DNA from: Conchocele bisecta
Taxonomy: Eukaryota > Mollusca > Bivalvia > Lucinida > Thyasiridae
Direction: 5' to 3'
DNA: 64,000 bases
Assembly (NCBI GenBank): GCA_029237695.1
Contig: CM055269.1
Location: 36,131,175 to 36,195,174, forward strand
The notes below the pieces were generated by a model. The model was not told the DNA's origin and made no database searches. It was given only the letters and a program-made list of their open reading frames with translations. The translations under genes and the position numbers were made by a program. This document shows positions 21,983-34,262 of the stretch, one piece after another. Position 1 is the stretch's first letter. Each line of letters begins with the position of its first letter.

Positions 21983-22494
21983 AGGTACACGCCTACTCAG
22001 TAGGCACAAAATGTTCATTATAGGAATTAAAAAGGTGTATAATTGTGTCACTATTCCACCAGTTCTAAAAATTACTACACACCATTACCCCACGTATTGA
22101 TTGGTATTATTATACATTTGATATCAGACGTAAATTTCCACACTGATATCAGGGGCGATAACCGTGTTTCCTTAAAATGTTAACGGACATTGCTATTTAT
22201 TTATTTTTCATGTGCAATGATCATACTTTATAATCTGTCGAAAATATTATTTTTTCAGGTGACACATTTAATTGGTATAAATAATTAAAAACTATCATGC
22301 CTCATTTGCATATGAAAATAGCCAGATACCACCGCGAGTCACTATCAGTAAAATTAATATTACTAAATGATTGTATCTGTATAGCATGCACTTGTAATGT
22401 TTAGGACTGGCGGAATAGTGACACAATTATACACTTATTTAATTCCTATAAAGAACATTTTGTACGTACTGAGTGGGCAAGTACCTTTAATAAG
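21983..22494. mobile_element. TIR MITE (TTAAAGGTAC ends)
   Basis: Inverted ends AAGGTACACGCCTACTCAG and its counterpart ending GTGGGCAAGTACCTT, with TTAA outside both. The subterminal motif TAATTGTGTCACTATTCC is mirrored near 22400. A second copy is at about 61478-61983. The superfamily is unclear. Confidence 0.6.
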
Positions 22495-22835
22495 ACCACA
22501 CACAATCTTAATGAGGATAGAATTATAAAATACTAATATGCAATTCATCATTTAATACCTGTCTGTTCATCTGTTTAATTGTACAAGAAAATAATATTAA
22601 CAGTATAGGTTCTTATCATTCTGTGTAGGAGCCTGCCAGCAGCTCATCAATAGACTGGTCACAAATGCCATCAACCACAGTTTTCTTGTCACAGTTGCAA
22701 ATTATTTGAATTTATTGAAACGATCTGAGTACTGGCCGAAGCGAATTTTTGAAAACACTTTAATCGCATTCATAAATCAATTAGTTCAACCAGAGACATA
22801 GAGAGAGATGGGTAACTCGTTATATAAGACATTAA

Positions 22836-23071
22836 CCCTTTCAACACCACATGCATGTAGTCGTATTGGCAAAAAGTGTAGATCCAGATGAACCGGCTCG
22901 TGACGAGCCGTCTCATCAGGATCTACAATTTTTGCAAGTAATTTTCATATTTTTGGAAACAAAAACACACCCTTTTCGTAAATGGACTAGTCTGAAAATC
23001 ATTTTGTAGTGATTGGATCCGTTGTGAAATTAACATATCAAAATCTATTCCAGTTACTAGGGGTGCAAGGG
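22836..23071. mobile_element. piggyBac-like MITE, family 2, complete
   Basis: TTAA (22832-22835) then CCCTTTCAACACCAC. The right end is GGGGTGCAAGGG then TTAA (23072-23075). It contains a GATCCAGATGAACCGGCTCG hairpin with its inverted partner. Copies are at 58886-59059 and 62132-62375. Confidence 0.7.
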
Positions 23072-23183
23072 TTAATCGATTATGGTTACCTGGTGCGCCT
23101 TTAAATTCAAACGATACACTGGGACAATTGTTCACCAGCCAATCACGGCAAAACTTGCACCAGAGTTCTCACGCTACTATTTT

Positions 23184-23800
23184 TATATACGCCCATTTGA
23201 AAAAACGGGACGCATTATGTATTCATCTTGTACGGGCGGGCGGCTGGCGGGCGGGCACAGCTTGTTCACGAAATAACTAGAGTACTACTTGACGGATTGT
23301 AACCAAATTTGGTATACATGTGTATCACGGCAAGCCGAAGAAGCCTATTGATTTTCAATGACTTATCTCCCTTTGGTGGCCATTTTTATTTTTCGCACTC
23401 TGTATCCTTGTCTACGCAATAACTCGAGTTCTACTTCACTCCTCGTAACCAAATTCGGTATACATGTTTATCATGGCAAGACGAAGAAGGCTTTGATTGT
23501 GAAACATTTCTGACGACTTATCTCCTCTTGGCGGCCATTTTTAATTTTCGCACTCTCTATCCTTGTCCATGCAATAACTCAAGTTCTACTTGACCGATCG
23601 AAACCATATTCGGTATACATGTTTATCATGGCAAGACAAAGATTTTGAAAATTTTCACACTCCATATCCTTGTCCACGCAATAAGTCGAGTTCTGCTTGA
23701 CGGATCGTAACCAAATTTGATTTACATGTTTATCACGTCAAGATGAGTTATCTCCCCTTGTTGACTGGCCTTGCCTTGACGGGCGTATATTGTGACCTTC
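23184..23800 (+). mobile_element. Helitron-like repeat bounded by ATATACGCCC / GGGCGTATAT
   Basis: Begins ATATACGCCCATTTG, then ACGGGCGGGCGGCTGGCGGG. It has about four units of 120-150 bp (GTAACCAAATTCGGTATACA, TTATCTCCTCTTGGCGGCCA) and ends GACGGGCGTATATTGTGACC. Confidence 0.55.
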
Positions 23801-24023
23801 GGCACTCTTGTTCTATTTCTTGCTATGTTTTGAAGATTTTGTTTCTAATAACAAGATTAACCATTTCTTGATAGGATAGCCTACTTGTAGACAAGAAACA
23901 TGTACATTTTCTGTGTCGTATCCTTAATATTATAACACCATTAATATTGAATTTTAGCTGTTTTCGCTACACAAATAGCCAGCCACTGTTAACTTGTGCC
24001 AGAGTTCTCGCGCTACTAGTTTT

Positions 24024-24880
24024 TAGCTTATCTGAGCCCAAGGCTCAAAGTGAGCTATTGTTACCGCTTTTCGTCCGTCATCTGTCGTCCGTTCACTTTC
24101 AAATGTGTTTCTCACAAACCGCTGGGCCAATGTTGGTCATTCTTCACATGGATGATCTTTGGGTGGGGGATTTGTAAAAGTGGAGGTCGTTGCATAATCC
24201 AAGATGGCCACCGTGGAAAAATAGGTCAAATTCTTAATAAATTTTCTCAGCCAATTTCACTCGGCCAATTTCAACGCTGTCAATGCTGATTCAGACTTGT
24301 TAAAATGGTGTCCCCAGGGTCAAATATGGGCTGGGGGGAGGGTGGGGGCAAGGAGTTGTCAAGTAGGGGTCAAATTTCACATTCGACCGAATATGGTCCT
24401 GTCATATATCAAATCGAACATATCGATAAGATGATCACTCTGGAGTATTTTTGTGTCGAAATTGGATGATTACGTTATCCGATATGGCCGCCGAAAGGTC
24501 AATAGTTCATCATTTACTTAGTTCATCATTCAAACATCTTCTTGTGAACTGCTTGGCCAATGTTGGACAAACTTGACAGGGATGACCTATGGGTGGGGGC
24601 ATGTCAGATTTGTAAATTTGGAGGTCGTCGCCTAATCCAAGATGGCCAACGTTGAAAAGTAGGTCAAATTCTTAAAAACTCTTCTTCTCACGAACTGCCA
24701 GGCCAGTTTCAACGAAACTTGGTAGGAATGATTGATAGTCAATGCTGTTTCAGATTTGTTAACATCGTGGCCCCAGGGTCAAAAATGGGTGTGGCCTTGG
24801 GGGTCAAATTTCACATTTGACCAACTATGGTCATGTTATATATCAAATCGAAGGAATCGACAAGACAATCACTCTGGAGT
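24024..24880 (+). mobile_element. Repeat element, AGCTTATCTGAGCCCA type
   Basis: Starts TTAGCTTATCTGAGCCCAAG with GTGAGCTATTGTTACCGC, same family as 15684-16832. Two diverged units carry CCAAGATGGCCACC and TTGGTAGGAATGATTGA. The end is unclear and runs into unrelated sequence. Confidence 0.55.
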
Positions 24881-25067
24881 AATTTGAGAAATCGGGGTGG
24901 TCGTATTAAACCCCCGTGAGCATGTAAATAAATAGTAAATAAAACGGTTCTTTGGAAATACGGTCGTGTTAACAGGGCGATCACACTAACAGGGTGGTCG
25001 TACGGTGGAACCTTATTGTATTTAAATCCCGATTTAATGGAGTTGGCATTTGGTGATAGGATTTTTA

Positions 25068-28000
25068 TACCCCCTCCACACCGAATGGTGGTTCGTCCGT
25101 CACGTCCGTCCATCCCTCAACCTTAACTCTTGGGTAATTGCCTTATAATTTCTGTTTCCGTACACAGATCTGATTGATATTTCACACACATTGCTCTAAT
25201 GGTCCTCTACCGCCTTGCAACAAATCCATGATCGTCCCGCCCCTGCTAAGCCCAGGGTTAAAATCACATACTTGGTGCATTCGAAACCTTAACGCTCGGG
25301 TAAATGTCTTTTCCTTGCACTCATCTGCTTGATATTGCACACACGCATTGATTTAATGGTCCTCTACCACCCTGTGAAAAATGCATGTTCGTCCTGCCCA
25401 CTCTAAGCCCAGGGTCAAGGTCACATACTTGGTGCGTTCAAAACTCGGGTAAGTGTCTTATAATCATGATAATGTCTCTTTCCTTGCATGGATCCGCTTG
25501 ATATTTCACACACCCATTGCTCTGATGGTCTGCTTTCATGCTGTGACAAATTCACACTTCTCTGGCCTTCTGTCGCTTTCTCCATGAAACTAACTTGTAT
25601 CGGAAAATTTAATTTTATCATTGTATGCATGTTTCTCATTTCAGATTCTATAATTGTATCGTTGTATACATTTTACTCATCTCTATTGCTCATCGTATTA
25701 ATATTTTTACCCTCATCATCTGATTGCCTACCGCATCTGACATACTATTTTACTATTATTAGCCAGGTTTTTTGGAAAAAAAATCCAGGCTATTGGATTG
25801 GCGAAAGCCGGGCGGGCGGGCGGCGGGCGGCGTCCACAATCAATGTTAAGTTTTTGTGTTTGAGTCCATTTCTTTGTTACTGTACCACCTAGGACCACCA
25901 AACTTTCACAGCTTCATAATCAAAGGGTGCCCACCACATATCACTATCCAACATGTTACTTTTTTTTCAACTTGACCCATTTTTTCCGCGTAGTCGACTT
26001 AGCCATTTTCAATGTTAAGTTTTCGCGTTTACAATGTTAAGTTTTCGTGTTTAAGTCCATTTCTTTGGTACTGTACCACCTAGGACCACCAAACTTTCAC
26101 AGCTTCATAACCAAGGGGTGCCTACCACATACAACTATCCAACATGTGACCATTTTTTTACCTTCACCTATTATTTCTACGTAATTGACTTAGCCATTTT
26201 CAACGTTAACTTTTTAACGTACGTCTGGTTAGAGTTTTTTGGTTAAAACTATATCTCTGCAACTCCTTCGCCCATTACCTTGAAACTTCACATGGGTGTT
26301 TATCATCATCCATATTTTCATTCTAACCCCCAACCGTGCGGCCCCTGTGCCCAATGTCAAGGTCAAATTACTTTTTGTTAAAGTTTTTTCGTGAACTAAT
26401 TATTTCTTCTGCAACTGCTTCAACCCCAATACCTTAGTAATACTTCACATTGGGTGTTTATCATTCATTGTCGCAATCCTGCCTTGCGGAAATCGCGATC
26501 CTGGTCCCAATGTCAAGGTCAAATTAACTTTGGAATTTTTTTGGTTAAAGTTTTTTTCGGGTGTTACTATATCTCTGCTAACTGCTTCACCCAAATACCT
26601 TGATACTTTCACATGGGGGTTTGTTTTTTCAATTCATTGTGTCGCACCTGCTTTGCGGAAAGCGCGATCCTGTGCCCAATGTCAAGGTCAAATTATATAC
26701 TTTGAATTTTTTTAGTTAAACAGTTTTTTACGGTGTGACTAATATCTCTGGCCAACTGCTTCATACCCAATACCTTGATACTTCACATGGGTATTTATCA
26801 TCATTGTAGCACCTGCTTGCGGAAAGCGCGATCCTGTGCCCAATGTCAAGGTCAAATTACTTTTGAATTTTTTTGTTAAAGTTTTTTGTTTTTTTTTCAT
26901 GTACTATATCTCTGCAACTGCTTCACCCAATACCTTGATACTTCACATGGGTGTTTATCATCATTGTTGCACCTGCTTGCGGAAAGCGCGATCCTGTGCC
27001 CAATGTCAAGGTCAAATTACTTTGACTTTGAATTTTTTTGTTAAACTTTTTTTGTGTACTATATCTCTGCAACTGCTTCACATACCTTGATACTTCACAT
27101 GGGTGGTTTATCATCATTGTCACACCTGCTTGCGGAAAGCGCGATCCTGTGGCCTATGTCAAGTTCAAATTACTTTGAATTTTTTTGTTAAAGTTTTTTC
27201 GTGTACTATATCTCTGCAACTGCTTCACCCAATACCTTGATACTTCACATGGTGTTTATCATCATTGTCACACCTGCTTGCGGAAAGCGCGATATCGTCG
27301 GCATTTTGGCATACGTCCGTCCGTACGTCCGTGTGTCCTGTTAAAGTTTTTTGGTTAAAGTTTTTCCATCTACTATATCTATTTTTTTAGTGTCCATGCC
27401 TCGCCCCAAGGCGCGACATGCAGGCCACGGCCATCTAGTCTACAAAAAGTGGGTATAATTATGTTATCCAAGTGTCTATGCTTGGAAAAAACCTGGCCTT
27501 CGTGGCTTTGCCTCGTTTCTTGTTTTTACCTTCACCTATTATTTCTGCGTAATTGACTTAGCCATTTTCAACGTTAACTTTTTAACGTACGTCTGGTTAA
27601 AGTTTTTTGGTTAAAAGTTTTTCGTTATACTATATCTCTGCAACTGCTTCGCCCATTACCTTGAAACTTCACATGGGTGTTTATCATCATCCATATTTTC
27701 ATTCTACTCCCCAACCGTGCGGCCCCTGTGCCCAATGTCAAGGTCAAATTACTTTTTTTGTTTTTTTTTTAAAGTTTTTTTGTGTACTATATCTCTGCAA
27801 CTGCTTCACCCATTTCCTTGATACTTCACATGGGTGTTTATCATCATTGTCGCACCCGCTTGCAGAAAGCACAATATCGTCGGCATTTTGGCATACGTCC
27901 GTCTGTACGTCCGTGTGTCCGGTTAAAGTTTTTTCGTTAAAGTTTTTCCATCTACTATATGTATTTTTTTAGTGTCCATGCCTCGCCCCAAGGCGCGACA

Positions 28001-28269
28001 TGCAGGCCATGGCCATCTAGTCTACAAAAAGTGGGTATAATTATGTTATCCGATCCAAGTGTCTATGCTTGGGAAAAACCTGGCCTTCGTGGCTTTGCCT
28101 CGTTTCTTGTTTTTATTCTTCATCTGCATTGCTTGGCCCTAAATGATACTCTTTTTTGTTGATGGGCAGTTAAGCACCATTCCATTATGGTCTTCTGTGT
28201 TTTCAAATGTGCCTCGTTTTCTTTGACTGCCAGCGGGGGCATTCGTGAACCGACAGGCCACATTTCTAG
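25068..28269 (+). mobile_element. Helitron-like element (ACCGAATGGTG family) with a nested element
   Basis: Starts TTTTATACCCCCTCCACACC, followed by GAATGGTGGTTCGTCCGTC, holds units of about 165 bp to 25570, and resumes near 28120 to end in ACCGACAGGCCACATTTCTA with CTAG at 28266-28269, followed by T. The interval 25764-28113 is a different element inserted within it. Confidence 0.55.
25764..28113 (+). mobile_element. Nested repeat element with many 130 bp units
   Basis: Starts CCAGGTTTTTTGG with a GGGCGGGCGGGCGGCGGGCGG tract and ends with CTGGCCTTCGTGGCTTTGCC; a second copy of that end is at 27492. In between are at least eight units with CTATATCTCTGCAACTGCTT, TACCTTGATACTTCACATGG and CTTGCGGAAAGCGCGAT. 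Units between 26390 and 26820 differ from the rest mainly by single-base insertions. Confidence 0.55.
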
Positions 28270-28347
28270 TTGACTTTTAGTTTGTAATGTCGGTCTCTAT
28301 TCATTAATAAAAATAATAAATAAAGCACTTCTGCAGTTTTGCTTTAA

Positions 28348-28430
28348 CTCTTTGCATGCTGGGAAACTTGTAGACCAAAATAGTTTAAAAACAGCAGCCA
28401 ACAGTTCATTATATTTGTTTTATTTCTCCC
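28348..28430. mobile_element. TTAA MITE (CTCTTTGCATGCTGG family), left half
   Basis: TTAA (28344-28347) then CTCTTTGCATGCTGGGAAAC. It is interrupted at 28431 by a hAT-like MITE and continues at 28823. Complete copies are at 37684-37916 and 43959-44184. Confidence 0.6.
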
Positions 28431-28822
28431 CAGAGCTCCAGATAAGCTGAGTATCTGCTTAAATACCCAATTAAAATTGCCAAAAACCCAATTCAAATCA
28501 GAAGTAGAGAGTATCAAAAAGCAATACAAATTTTGTGGTACCTTTATCATGCTGCAGAAAACAATAAACAGACCGCAAATATAGCATATTTTCCATGAAA
28601 ACACATCTCGGTATTTCATTAGAATTGTCATCAAGGAGACAATTCTAATGAAATGCCAAGATATGTTTTCATTTCGAAGCAAACCATTCAATAATTGCTG
28701 TTTGTTGGTGTGTAAACAGTAGTGTGATTTTATTTTACCGTATTAAAATTTTGAAATACCCAATTGCTTCAGAAATGATGGAGTGACAATACTCAATTAC
28801 TAATTCCTTATCTGGAGCCCTG
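28431..28822. mobile_element. hAT-like MITE nested in a TTAA MITE
   Basis: CAGAGCTCCAGATAAGC to TTATCTGGAGCCCTG, with the family's central hairpin (GTCATCAAGGAGAC loop). TCTCCC flanks both sides (28425-28430 and 28823-28828). The host MITE sequence resumes exactly after it. Confidence 0.75.
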
Positions 28823-28930
28823 TCTCCCAGTAAATATCATGAATATGTCTTGGAGTGTTATTAAAATTGAGCCCGGAGGAAGCAAATCTAATGAAATTCC
28901 AAGACATATTTACAGAGAGAAATAAGAAAA
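28823..28930. mobile_element. TTAA MITE (CTCTTTGCATGCTGG family), right part, truncated
   Basis: CCCAGTAAATATCATGAATA and CCAAGACATATTTACAGAG match the centre of the copy at 37684. The GCATGCAAAGAG right end is lost. Exon c starts about 50 bp further on. Confidence 0.55.
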
Positions 28931-28981
28931 AGACTCTGAATAGTAGTTTCTGTTATTGCTATGTGCGACTTGTCTATGCAG

Positions 28982-29119
28982 GTATCCGTGAACGGTCGCC
29001 ATTTCTGCGACTACAACCACCGCATGCCGAAGCACCGTGTCACACACATCACCGTGGAGCAGGGTATTCGCATTAACACAGTGAAGTTTGAACACCCTGG
29101 ACATCATCATGGCGGTGGA
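28982..29119 (+). CDS. Galectin exon c: C-terminal strands of the CRD
   Basis: Encodes 46 codons (residues 100-145) that finish the CRD: VSVNGRHFCDYNHRM, then a region ending ITVEQGIRINTVKFEHPG, then HHHGGG starting the linker. The N-G-x-x-F-x-x-Y-x-H-R pattern followed by a closing beta strand is typical of galectins. The acceptor is CTTGTCTATGCAG and the donor GGA|GTAAGT; both ends are phase 0, matching exon b and exon d. A MITE remnant (28823 to about 28930) ends only about 50 bp upstream, so the branch point and pyrimidine tract lie in or beside transposon-derived sequence. The reading continues open to 29209, but the strong GTAAGT donor marks the exon end. Confidence 0.93.
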
Positions 29120-29401
29120 GTAAGTAGTGTTTCAAGCATCGTCAATTCAGCCAACCGTCAAACGATATTTGATGGTTTAGTATTACAAGTTTTATCTACA
29201 CCATTTTGATATATGGCCATTTTATATAAAAAACAGAACAAATTAACCCATTACGTTCGGAATACACCTTTACAGGTAAGAAATTTTCCCTGCGTATTAC
29301 CGCTGCAACAAATTCATGATGTGAATTCATCGTTATAAAATGGCTACATTTGAGCAGGGTTTTACCATCGGAACATACTACTGTTCGAAGCTACAAAACA
29401 A

Positions 29402-30636
29402 GTCCCTTATAATGCTGAATTAAAAATTGTTGTCTGCTCATTATTTTTATTTTACATTTTTATGCCCCACAATGATAGTGGAGGGGGCATTTAGTGTTAC
29501 CCTTGTCCGTCCGTCCCGTCCCGTCCGTCTGTCTGTCACAAAACTTTAACGCTCGGGTAAATGTCTCATAATTTCTTCATCCTTCGACCGATCTGCTTCA
29601 TATTTCATATACACATTGCTCTAATGGTCCTCTACCGTCCTGTGCTAAATCCACGTTCGTCCTGCCCCCGCCAAGCCCAGGGTCAAGGTCACATACTTAG
29701 TGCTTCAAAAACTTTAACGCTCGGGTAAATATCTTATAATTTCTGTTTCCTTTCACGGATCAGCTTCATACTTAATATACGCATTGCTCTAATTGTCCTC
29801 TACTGTCCTGTGCCAAATCCACGTTCGTCCTGCCCCCGCCAAGCCCAGGGTCAAGGTCACATACTTAGTGCTTCAAATACTTTAACGCTCAGGTAAATAT
29901 CTTATATTTTCTGTTTTCTTTCACGGATCAGCTTCATACTTCATATACGCATTGCTCTAATGGTCCTCAACTGTCCTGTGCCAAATCCACGTTCATCCTG
30001 CCCCCGCCAAGCCCAGGGTCAAGGTCACATACTTGGTGCTTCAAAAACTTTAACGCTCGGGTAAATATCTTATAATTTCTGTTTCCTTTCACGGATCAGC
30101 TTCATACTTCATATACGCATTGCTCTAATGGTCCTCTACTGTCCTGTGCCAAATCCACATTCGTCTTGCCCCCGCCAAGCCCAGGGTCAAGGTCACATAC
30201 TTAGTGCTTCAAAAACTTTAACGCTCGGGTAAATATCTTATAATTTCTGTTCCCTTTCACGGATCAGCTTCATACTTCATATACGCATTGCTCTAATGGT
30301 CCTCTACCGCCCTGTGCTAAATCCACATTCGTCCTGCCCCCGCCAAGCCCAGGGTCAAGGTCACATACTTGGTGCTTCAAAAACTTTAACGCTCAGGTAA
30401 AAAATAATTTCACTTGGAATTTGGCCTCATTTATTATCAAAGCGATATGTGGGGCATCCGTGTTCTATGAACACATTTTCTAGTTTCTCATCAAAACCAT
30501 GTTTTGACAACATTTCAGAATCATTTCCAATGGAAATGATTCTAAAGTGTTGTCAAACCATGTTTTTATTGAGAAAAAAGACAAAAAAACATAAATCAAC
30601 AGCAGATGACAATTTACGTTTCCCGTGCTCCAAGGG
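29402..30636. mobile_element. piggyBac-like MITE, family 1, copy 3, split by a Helitron-like element
   Basis: Left half 29402-29458 (CCCTTATAATGCTGAATTAA) and right half 30484-30636 (central hairpin CAGAATCATTTCCAATGG, end CTCCAAGGG, then TTAA). Joined across 29459-30483 the sequence matches copy 1 (ATTTTTCT at the joint). Confidence 0.65.
29459..30483 (+). mobile_element. Helitron-like element, complete (GGGGCATCCG family)
   Basis: Starts TTATGCCCCACAATGATAG, with TGGAGGGGGCATTTAGTG and GTCCGTCCGTCCCGTCC. It has five units of about 166 bp (CTAATGGTCCTCTAC, AAGCCCAGGGTCAAGGTCAC) and ends in the GTGTTC-TAT-GAACAC hairpin, ATTTT and CTAG (30480-30483), followed by T. It lies inside a MITE, which defines both borders. 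Confidence 0.75.
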
Positions 30637-30901
30637 TTAAACAATAAAAGATCGCCAGCTGCTCTGACCAGTCACCATCCATTCAGCTGGCATTACCTGC
30701 AATAAGTTTTGTATCTAAATCTAGATAAGTTTTGTATCTAAAGAGTATTATACCCCCAGGGGCCTATTTCATCAACATTGCAAAGTATACTTTACCAGCA
30801 AAGTATACTTTGAGGGAGTAATCATTTATTTTTCCTGAAATGCATTATTTCATATAGAACTAACAAATGCATATATGTCATGATTAAAAGTATGCAGAAT
30901 T

Positions 30902-30973
30902 ATTATACTGAATTTATTACATTATCACAGCCATTAAATGGCTGTGATAATGTAATAAATTCAGCATAATAAA
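30902..30973. repeat. Perfect hairpin in a short repeat
   Basis: TATTACATTATCACAGCCAT is followed by its complement around TTAA; arms about 33 bp. The surrounding sequence (AAAGTATACTTTACCAGCAA) also has small palindromes. It is probably a MITE, but its ends are not defined. Confidence 0.5.
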
Positions 30974-31309
30974 AATTAATAAATGTTTCAAAAAATTGTA
31001 TTATTGATTTTCTTCCTCCTTCCTTCCCAATGCAGTTACAACTCAATTGCAAGTGTTTGAAGTGCCCGAGACCTATTATTTTGCTTGTCCACTTTGAAAG
31101 GATGTCACATTTCCCAATTTACGCGATTCACACGCTATGTTTTCCCAAAATATATATCAAGGGCCCCTTCCCAAAACGGATGGTTTAATGCCTGTAGTAA
31201 TGTAATAAATATGCAATACACATTGGTTTCAGATAAACTGTACTAAACTGTATCCAGCGAACCAGATATCCAGACGACCATTCTTGCAAACAATCTACCC
31301 AATGTCTAT

Positions 31310-31605
31310 AATTATACCCTCGGCATACGAAGTATGTCGAGGGGTATATAGTTTTCGTAATACCATCCTTCTGGTCCCACGTTAAATTTTTTGGATACTC
31401 ATTATCTCTATAACAGTAAGTCGGATTGACTGCAAACTTCATATACTTCCTTATCATCATCCATATTTTCATTCCATACCACATCCATGCGGCCTTCATG
31501 TCCAAGGTCAAGGTCAAATTACTTGCGTTAAAGTTTTTATTGCTGTCGGATCAGGCGGCGGCCGGGGTTATATGTGAGCCCCTGCTCACTTTCTCTAGTT
31601 GTGTT
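31310..31605 (+). mobile_element. Helitron-like element, TACCCTCGGCATACG family
   Basis: Starts ATTATACCCTCGGCATACGA, whose complement follows at once (GTATGTCGAGGGGTATAT). It has one unit with TCATCATCCATATTTTCATT and GTCCAAGGTCAAGGTCAAAT, and ends in the hairpin GTGAGC-CCCT-GCTCAC plus CTAG, followed by T, near 31600. Confidence 0.6.
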
Positions 31606-31754
31606 CGTTTGGAAGTTCCCACACGTTAAACGTGTACCAAGGTCAATGTTGTTGCTAACAAATATACAGAATGCATGCACTTTACAAATGTAGGTCAAAC
31701 TGTGTCAGCAGTCCACTGGGCAAAACATAAATAATTTGATCATGTCATGGCAGC

Positions 31755-32404
31755 GTGCGATAGTGGAGGGGGCATTTAGTGTTTAGCATATGCGCAAAGT
31801 TTATTTTTGATTCGACCCCCGGGTCATGGATTATCTCCCCCTTTTTGACTTACAATTTGGCAATTTTGCCTTGTAAGTCATAAAACTTTTAAACCGTACT
31901 AGCTACAGAACTGAAACTTGGTATATAGCTTCCTTATGATGAGTAGATGCGCAGAGTTTATTTTGATCATTGATTCGACCCCGGGGTCATTGATTATCTC
32001 CCCCTTTTCGACTTAGAATTTTCAAATTTTGGCTTGTAAGTCTTAAAACATTTAAACCCTAATAGATACACACCTGAAACTGGTATGTAGCTTCCTTATG
32101 ATGAGTAGATGAGAAAGATTTATTTTGATTTTGATTCGACCCCCAGATCATTGATTATCTCCCCCGTTTTGATTTACATTTTTCCAATTTTGGCTTGTAA
32201 GTCGTAAAACTTTGAAACTGTAATAGCTACAGACATGAAACTTGGTATGTAACTTCCTTATGATGAGAAGATGCACAAAGTTTATTTCGATTTTTTATTC
32301 GACCCCCTGGTCATGGATTATCTGCCCTTTTGGACTTGGAATTTTGCCTTGTTTATTATCAAAGCGATATGTGGGGCATCCGTGTTCTATGAACACATTT
32401 CTAG
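31755..32404 (+). mobile_element. Helitron-like element (GGGGCATCCG family), 5' shortened
   Basis: GATAGTGGAGGGGGCATTTA without the usual start, then four units (TAGCTACAGAACTGAAAC and so on), ending in the GTGTTC-TAT-GAACAC hairpin and CTAG at 32401-32404. Confidence 0.65.
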
Positions 32405-33329
32405 TAGATTAATATTATTATAAATTGCAGTATTTTCCGAAATGTAAATTCAGTATTAAACTGTTATAAAGCGAACAGACAATGTGAACTACTTTGCTGG
32501 CAGATGTATTCATATATGTTCTAATGGCTATGGAAACCACACTAGGTAATCAGCACAGTTTCAATACAGAAAGCTGTGATTATGCTATAAATAGAATATA
32601 ACTTTCATGATAATTGTATCCCCCGGACTACCGTCGGGGGATACTATGGATTTGACAGCGCGCCGCGTCCGCGGTCCGCGTCCGCGGTCCGCGTCCGCCG
32701 TAGACACTTCTTGTCCGGAGCATAACTCGAACACCCTTTGGAATATTTTCATGAAACTTCACACATGCATAGACCACGACCCGAAGGTGTGTCGCGCACA
32801 AGAATGACAACTCTTGCATAGCTAATTTTTGAGTTATCTCCCTTTTTTGTTTCTCGCACTGATTTCGTGTCCGGAGCATAACTCCACCACCCTTTCGAAT
32901 ATTTTCACGAAACTTCCACACATGCATAGACCACGACCCGAAGGTGTGTCGCGCACAAGAATGACAACTCTTGCATAGCTAATTTTTGAGTTATCTCCCT
33001 TTTTTGTTTCGCGCACTGATTGACCATAACTCGACCACCCTTTGGAATATTTTTATGAAACTTAACACATTCAATTAGACCACGAACCGAAGGTGTGTCG
33101 TGCACAAGAATGACAACTCTTGCATAGCTAATTTTTGAGTTATCTCCCTTTTTTGTTTTCGCTCACTGATTTCCTATCCGGAGCATAACTCGACCACCCT
33201 TTGGAATATTTTCATGAAACTTCACACATGCATAGACCACGACCCGGAGGTGTGTCGCGCACAAGAATGACAACTCTTGCGTAGCTAATTTTTCAGTTAT
33301 CTCCCTTTTTTGGTTTGCGCACTCTACAA

Positions 33330-34195
33330 ACTGGACAATAATGCATGAAGACCTGTTTTCTCGTCTGCTCTGTATACCTTTTCTCTTGTGCTCTGTACAC
33401 CTTACCTGTAGAGAGAACAATAGAAACTGGGAGAACCATGTGCTAAGCATGGGCTAGCATGTGCAGATGTCCACTGCTTGACCACTGCTTGACCACTGCT
33501 GACCAGGTAATTTATACAGGTAAATCACTACATTGGGTACTGTGTTGAAAATATTGTGGCATTATGTGGACCTCTGCAGATATATGTAGATAAATATAGG
33601 ACTATTAAAAAAAAATCTGGTCTCCAATAGCAAGCATTATTATTTTTAAACTTTTTTTTGTAATTTTTTTTTTTTTTTTTTTCATTATTTTTTTTCATTT
33701 TTTTTTTTCAAATTATTTTTCAATTTGGCTGGAAAAAAAATCTGGGCTCCAGTAGCAAGCATTATTATTTAAACTTTTTTTTTTTTTTTTCCATTTTTTT
33801 TTTTTCATTTTTTTTTTCAAATTATTTTTCAATTTTTGTCCAGTAGCAGAAGGTCGTAAGTGCTATATACAGACTATTCACCTGTACATGTGCTAGCATG
33901 TGCAACTGACCACTGACCACTTACAGGTAATTTATACAGGTAAATGATTATATTACATTTCCGTAAACTGTGTTGAAAATATTGTGGCATTATGTGGACC
34001 TGTGCAGATATATGTAGATAAATATAGGACTATTAAAAAAAATTCTGGGCTCCAGTAGCAAGCATTATTATTTTTAATTTTTAAACTTTTTTTCCATTTT
34101 TTTTTTTCATTTTTTTTTTTCAAATTCTTTTTCAATTTTTGTCTAGTAGCATAAGGTCGTAAGTGCTATATACAGACTATTATCATATAATAAAA
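33330..34195. repeat. Low-complexity T-rich duplication
   Basis: Two similar segments (about 33500-33780 and 33915-34110) share GGTAATTTATACAGGTAAAT, TGTGGCATTATGTGGACC and the GCAAGCATTATTATTTTTAA motif, each followed by long T runs. No gene was seen. Confidence 0.5.
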
Positions 34196-34262
34196 CAATT
34201 ATTGACTAGTGAGCCATAGAATATAATCTGATATTCTATGGTTCACTAGTCAATAATTGTAT
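34196..34262. repeat. Near-perfect palindrome with 30 bp arms
   Basis: CAATTATTGACTAGTGAGCC and ATAGAATAT mirror the following bases around CTG. The preceding TAGTAGCATAAGGTCGTAAG motif recurs at about 44895, where it is again followed by a palindrome, which suggests an unrecognised MITE family. Confidence 0.55.

Noticed and set aside
25488..25892. 134-codon + strand frame
   Set aside because: Spans the border between two Helitron-like repeats and includes the GGGCGGGCGG element start; not a gene.
32616..32720. GC-rich CGCGTCCGCGG stretch as a CpG-island promoter
   Set aside because: It is the start of a Helitron-like element and recurs in kind at other element starts; no evidence for a promoter.
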